This document shows positions 6,896 to 9,178 of a DNA stretch of 9,178 nucleotides, piece after piece. The stretch is from Oscillospiraceae bacterium (lineage in GTDB: Bacteria > Bacillota > Clostridia > UBA1381): contig JAFLUR010000071.1 of assembly GCA_022508725.1 (NCBI GenBank), positions 1 through 9,178 on the forward strand, given 5' to 3'. How positions within the stretch are numbered: position 1 is the first letter of the stretch; every line of letters begins with the position of its first letter. The notes below the pieces were generated by a model. That model was not told the DNA's origin and did not search any database. It saw only the letters and a list, made by a program, of their open reading frames with translations. A program made the position numbers and the translations under genes.

Positions 6896-7624
6896 TTACT
6901 CATGTTTCCCCAGCTTGTTTTCCTCGCCGCGCATAAGGCGCTTTATGTTGGAGATGTGTTTAATGATACACAACGCCGCAATGAGAAGCGCAAACACAAA
7001 ATGCAGAAGATTTTTATATGAGTATGAGCTTATGAGAACCCCGAGCGTGATCAGCGGATATGCCGCCGCGCCGATGACAGAGCCGAGAGATACATATTTG
7101 CTCACCGCCATTACGATAAGCGCCGCCGAAATGACCGCAACGCCGATTCTCCAGTCGAACGACAATATGACCGCAGCCGCCGTCGCAACGCCCTTTCCTC
7201 CGCGGAATTTGAAAAATACGGGGAAAATATGCCCCACCATAACAAAAAAACCCGCGGCGTACGGAATTGCAGGAACAAGATATTTCAAAATCGCGTTGTT
7301 TTGGGGTTTCCCGAATACGAAGGCAAATTGAAGCGTTGACAGACCTGTTTCATAAACGCTCTGCGGGTCGGTGTGCCAAAAAATTATTCTTTCGGCAAGA
7401 ACGCCTATAAGCACGGCAATAAGACCTTTGAGCATATCCCCGACAAGAGTAAACACACCGGCTTTTTTTCCGTATGTACGGAGCATATTCGTCGCGCCGG
7501 CATTACCCGAACCGGAATTTCGTATATCCGCATGAAAAACAAGCTTTGACATTATTATCGACGAATTTACGCTTCCGAGAAGATATGCGATGACCGCAGT
7601 CGTAATAAATATAGTTAAAATCAT
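6896..7624 (-). CDS. plsY: Glycerol-3-phosphate acyltransferase PlsY
   Basis: PlsY is the membrane acyltransferase that moves an acyl group from acyl-phosphate to glycerol-3-phosphate, giving lysophosphatidic acid, the first acylation step of phospholipid synthesis. The 242-residue product is strongly hydrophobic with several membrane helices. It shows family motif 1 (GSVNSS at 17-22, then SGSGNAGATNMLRTYG at 37-52) and motif 2 (GHIFP...FRGGKGVAT at about 131-148). The usual length is about 200 residues. The extra length is mainly an insert of about 35-40 residues at about 78-115, between the DMLKG helix and motif 2. ATG 7624 is chosen because GAGGTGG (7636-7630) precedes it by 5 nt. A GTG at 7633 would also keep the frame open, but it lies inside this Shine-Dalgarno. 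The der stop codon overlaps the same site, so the two genes are co-transcribed and probably translationally coupled. Confidence 0.95.
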   Translation of the reverse strand: MILTIFITTAVIAYLLGSVNSSIIMSKLVFHADIRNSGSGNAGATNMLRTYGKKAGVFTLVGDMLKGLIAVLIGVLAERIIFWHTDPQSVYETGLSTLQFAFVFGKPQNNAILKYLVPAIPYAAGFFVMVGHIFPVFFKFRGGKGVATAAAVILSFDWRIGVAVISAALIVMAVSKYVSLGSVIGAAAYPLITLGVLISSYSYKNLLHFVFALLIAALCIIKHISNIKRLMRGEENKLGKHE

Positions 7625-7629
7625 AAAAT

Positions 7630-7636
7630 CCACCTC
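7630..7636 (-). promoter_or_regulatory. Ribosome binding site of plsY, overlapping the der stop codon
   Basis: GAGGTGG on the minus strand lies 5 nt before the ATG at 7624 and shares bases with the der stop codon TGA (7637-7635). A GTG within this site would otherwise be taken as the plsY start, adding three residues. Confidence 0.8.
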
Positions 7637-8960
7637 AGTCTTTTTTCTTTTCTCTTATAATAAAGTGCAGCGGAGTTCCGTCAAAGCCGAACGCCATGCG
7701 TATTTGATTTTCGATATATCTCAGATATGAGTAATGAAAAAGCTCCTTTGAATTTACGAAAAGCACAAACGTCGGCGGCGCGGAGGACGCCTGTGTGCCG
7801 TAATACAGCTTGAGCCTCTTGCCTTTGTCGCTCGGCGGCTGCTGCTTTGCGGTTGCCTCGTTTAGGACGTCGTTCAGCATACCCGTCGATATTCTGCGTT
7901 TATGCTGGATATTCGCCTCCTTTATTTCCTCAAACAGCTTATCCGTTCTCTGCCCCGTAAGCGCCGATATAAAAACAACGGGAGCATATGACATAAAAGA
8001 AAATCCCTCGCGGATACGGCTTTTGAATGAGTTCATCGTTTTGCCGTCCTTATCGATCAAATCCCACTTATTTACGGCGATAATACACGCCCTGCCTTGC
8101 TCATGCGCATATCCGGCAATTTTTGTATCCTGTTCGGTAACGCCTTCGTTTGCATCTATCATAATAACGCACACATCGCTCCTGTCGATCGCGGCAAGGG
8201 AGCGCACAACGCTGTAATGCTCGATATTCTCGTCTATTTTGCCCCTTTTCCTCATTCCTGCCGTATCGATAAAAAGATATTTGTCTCCGTTTTTTTCGCA
8301 GCGGGTATCGATGGCGTCACGCGTAGTTCCGGCAATATCGCTTACGATAACTCTGTCTTCTCCGAGGATCTTGTTTATAAGGCTCGATTTGCCGGCGTTC
8401 GGTCTGCCGATGACCGCAACCTTTATAAGCTCTTCGTCATCCTCCCCGATATTTTCCGGCGGAGGAAATTCCGCGGTGATTTTATCGAGAAGATCGCCCA
8501 GCCCGAGTCCGTGCACGGATGAGATCGCAATAGGGTCGCCGAGCCCGAGATTATAAAATTCATAAAATTCCGGAGGGGGCTCGCCTACGCTGTCAACTTT
8601 ATTTACCGCAAGTATTATCTTTTTTCCCGCTTTTTGCAGCATATAGGCAACCTCTGTGTCGTTTGCCGTTACGCCGTCGCGCACATTTGTCATAAGAACG
8701 ATAACATCGGACATATCGACGGCAAGGTCCGCCTGACGTTTCATTTGTTTGAGGATTTCATCATTGCTTGCGGGCTCTATCCCTCCGGTATCGATCAGAG
8801 TGAATGATATGCCGTTCCACTCCGTGTCGATATATATACGGTCACGGGTGACGCCGGGGGTATCCTCGACTATACTGATGCGTTCGCCGGATATTTTGTT
8901 AAAAAGCGCGGATTTTCCCACATTCGGACGTCCGACGATGGCAACTGTCGGTTTTTTCAT
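7635..8960 (-). CDS. der: Ribosome biogenesis GTPase Der (EngA), double-Era GTPase
   Basis: Der has two consecutive Era-type GTPase domains and a KH-like C-terminal domain and is needed for maturation of the 50S subunit. The 441-residue product starts MKKPTVAIVG. G-domain 1 shows GRPNVGKS (10-17), DTPGVTRD, DTGG and NKVD. G-domain 2 shows GRPNAGKS (185-192), DIAGTTRD, DTAGMRKRGKI and NKWD. The C-terminus (LKLYYGTQ...APPTFVLFVN...YLRYIENQIR) is typical of the KH-like domain. Length is normal for the family. The reading frame is open upstream to 9053, but the extra 31 residues run back through the promoter. ATG 8960 is chosen for its ribosome-binding site (8971-8978) and because homology begins there. 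plsY follows 10 nt after the stop. Confidence 0.97.
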   Translation of the reverse strand: MKKPTVAIVGRPNVGKSALFNKISGERISIVEDTPGVTRDRIYIDTEWNGISFTLIDTGGIEPASNDEILKQMKRQADLAVDMSDVIVLMTNVRDGVTANDTEVAYMLQKAGKKIILAVNKVDSVGEPPPEFYEFYNLGLGDPIAISSVHGLGLGDLLDKITAEFPPPENIGEDDEELIKVAVIGRPNAGKSSLINKILGEDRVIVSDIAGTTRDAIDTRCEKNGDKYLFIDTAGMRKRGKIDENIEHYSVVRSLAAIDRSDVCVIMIDANEGVTEQDTKIAGYAHEQGRACIIAVNKWDLIDKDGKTMNSFKSRIREGFSFMSYAPVVFISALTGQRTDKLFEEIKEANIQHKRRISTGMLNDVLNEATAKQQPPSDKGKRLKLYYGTQASSAPPTFVLFVNSKELFHYSYLRYIENQIRMAFGFDGTPLHFIIREKKKD

Positions 8961-8970
8961 TTTTCGACCG

Positions 8971-8978
8971 CTCCTTTC
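8971..8978 (-). promoter_or_regulatory. Ribosome binding site of der
   Basis: GAAAGGAG on the minus strand lies 10 nt before the ATG at 8960. It separates the real start from the longer open frame that reaches into the promoter. Confidence 0.78.
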
Positions 8979-9023
8979 ATAAGGAAACACCGACCGGTAT
9001 TTCCGCAGTTGTTTCATTACTAT

Positions 9024-9053
9024 ATTATAACGTAGTTTACCGCCATCTGTCAA
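9024..9053 (-). promoter_or_regulatory. Sigma-A promoter of the der-plsY operon
   Basis: On the minus strand TTGACA (9053-9048) and TATAAT (9029-9024) both match the consensus, with an 18-bp spacer. The start would be near 9017, giving a leader of about 57 nt to der. Confidence 0.85.
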
Positions 9054-9112
9054 GTTTTATAAATTTTTATGAACAGACCTCTTTGGGAAAAGCCGATTTA
9101 AGAAAACACCGG

Positions 9113-9146
9113 ATTAAAAGCAGTCAAAAAATAATTTGCGAAAAAA
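9113..9146 (+). repeat. 34-bp dispersed repeat, copy 2
   Basis: The sequence starts ATTAAAAGCAGTC and continues through AAAAAATAATTTGCGAAAAAA. It matches 6789-6822 with four transitions and no gap. Sequence on both sides differs from copy 1, and no right arm equivalent to 6876-6889 is present before the window ends. Confidence 0.72.
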
Positions 9147-9159
9147 GTCAAAAAAGAGC

Positions 9160-9165
9160 TTGACA
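9160..9165 (+). promoter_or_regulatory. Possible -35 box of a plus-strand promoter cut by the window edge
   Basis: TTGACA on the plus strand sits 13 bases from the end. A -10 box at the normal spacing would fall just outside. If real, it drives a gene beyond the window that is divergent from der. Confidence 0.3.
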
Positions 9166-9178
9166 ATGGCGAGGAAAT

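Noticed and set aside
6750..7331. 193-residue plus-strand open frame antisense to plsY
   Set aside because: It overlaps the strongly supported plsY and begins inside the palindrome. There is no ribosome-binding site or family motif.
8961..9053. 31-residue N-terminal extension of der
   Set aside because: It passes through the -10 box and transcription start of the der promoter, whereas ATG 8960 has a good ribosome-binding site and starts the Der homology.

Overview
The window looks like a chromosomal segment of a Gram-positive anaerobe, most probably a member of the Clostridia (Bacillota). The evidence is near-consensus sigma-A promoters with 17-18 bp spacers, strong purine-rich Shine-Dalgarno sites, heavy use of ATA for isoleucine in a mixed-GC genome, the der-plsY gene pair, and a zinc-motif protein whose style I associate with gut Clostridia. 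This placement is an inference from sequence style and family knowledge, not from a phylogenetic marker.

Layout. Positions 1-1200 hold the first 400 codons of typA/bipA on the minus strand (the 3' part lies outside the window). It is driven by a consensus promoter whose leader contains a hairpin plus U-tract and a second hairpin, an arrangement that resembles an attenuator. A divergent promoter serves a large membrane-bound hybrid sensor histidine kinase (1563-4955, plus): two membrane segments around a Cache-like sensor, three PAS modules, HisKA, HATPase_c and a C-terminal receiver. Next comes an unrecognised 447-residue protein (5174-6517, plus) with tandem 28-residue repeats and a C-terminal CxCxxC / HExxH / CxxCG motif set. 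It has its own promoter and a strong intrinsic terminator.

Positions 6577-6895 contain no gene but hold two adjacent palindromes. The first is a 160-bp imperfect inverted repeat. In its outer 55 pairs every transition-type deviation is a G-U pair in the plus-strand sense and none is A-C, which suggests a structured plus-strand RNA or an RNA-folding mobile repeat. The second is 91 bp long, and a 34-bp sequence spanning its left edge recurs near the right end of the window. On the minus strand follow plsY (6896-7624) and der (7635-8960), a tight operon with a near-consensus promoter at 9024-9053.

The conserved genes concern ribosome-associated GTPases (TypA, Der) and phospholipid synthesis (PlsY). 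The kinase and the repeat/zinc-motif protein form an accessory pair between them with no demonstrated functional link. The most noteworthy items are the strand-biased hairpin, the typA leader terminator and the repeat/HExxH protein.
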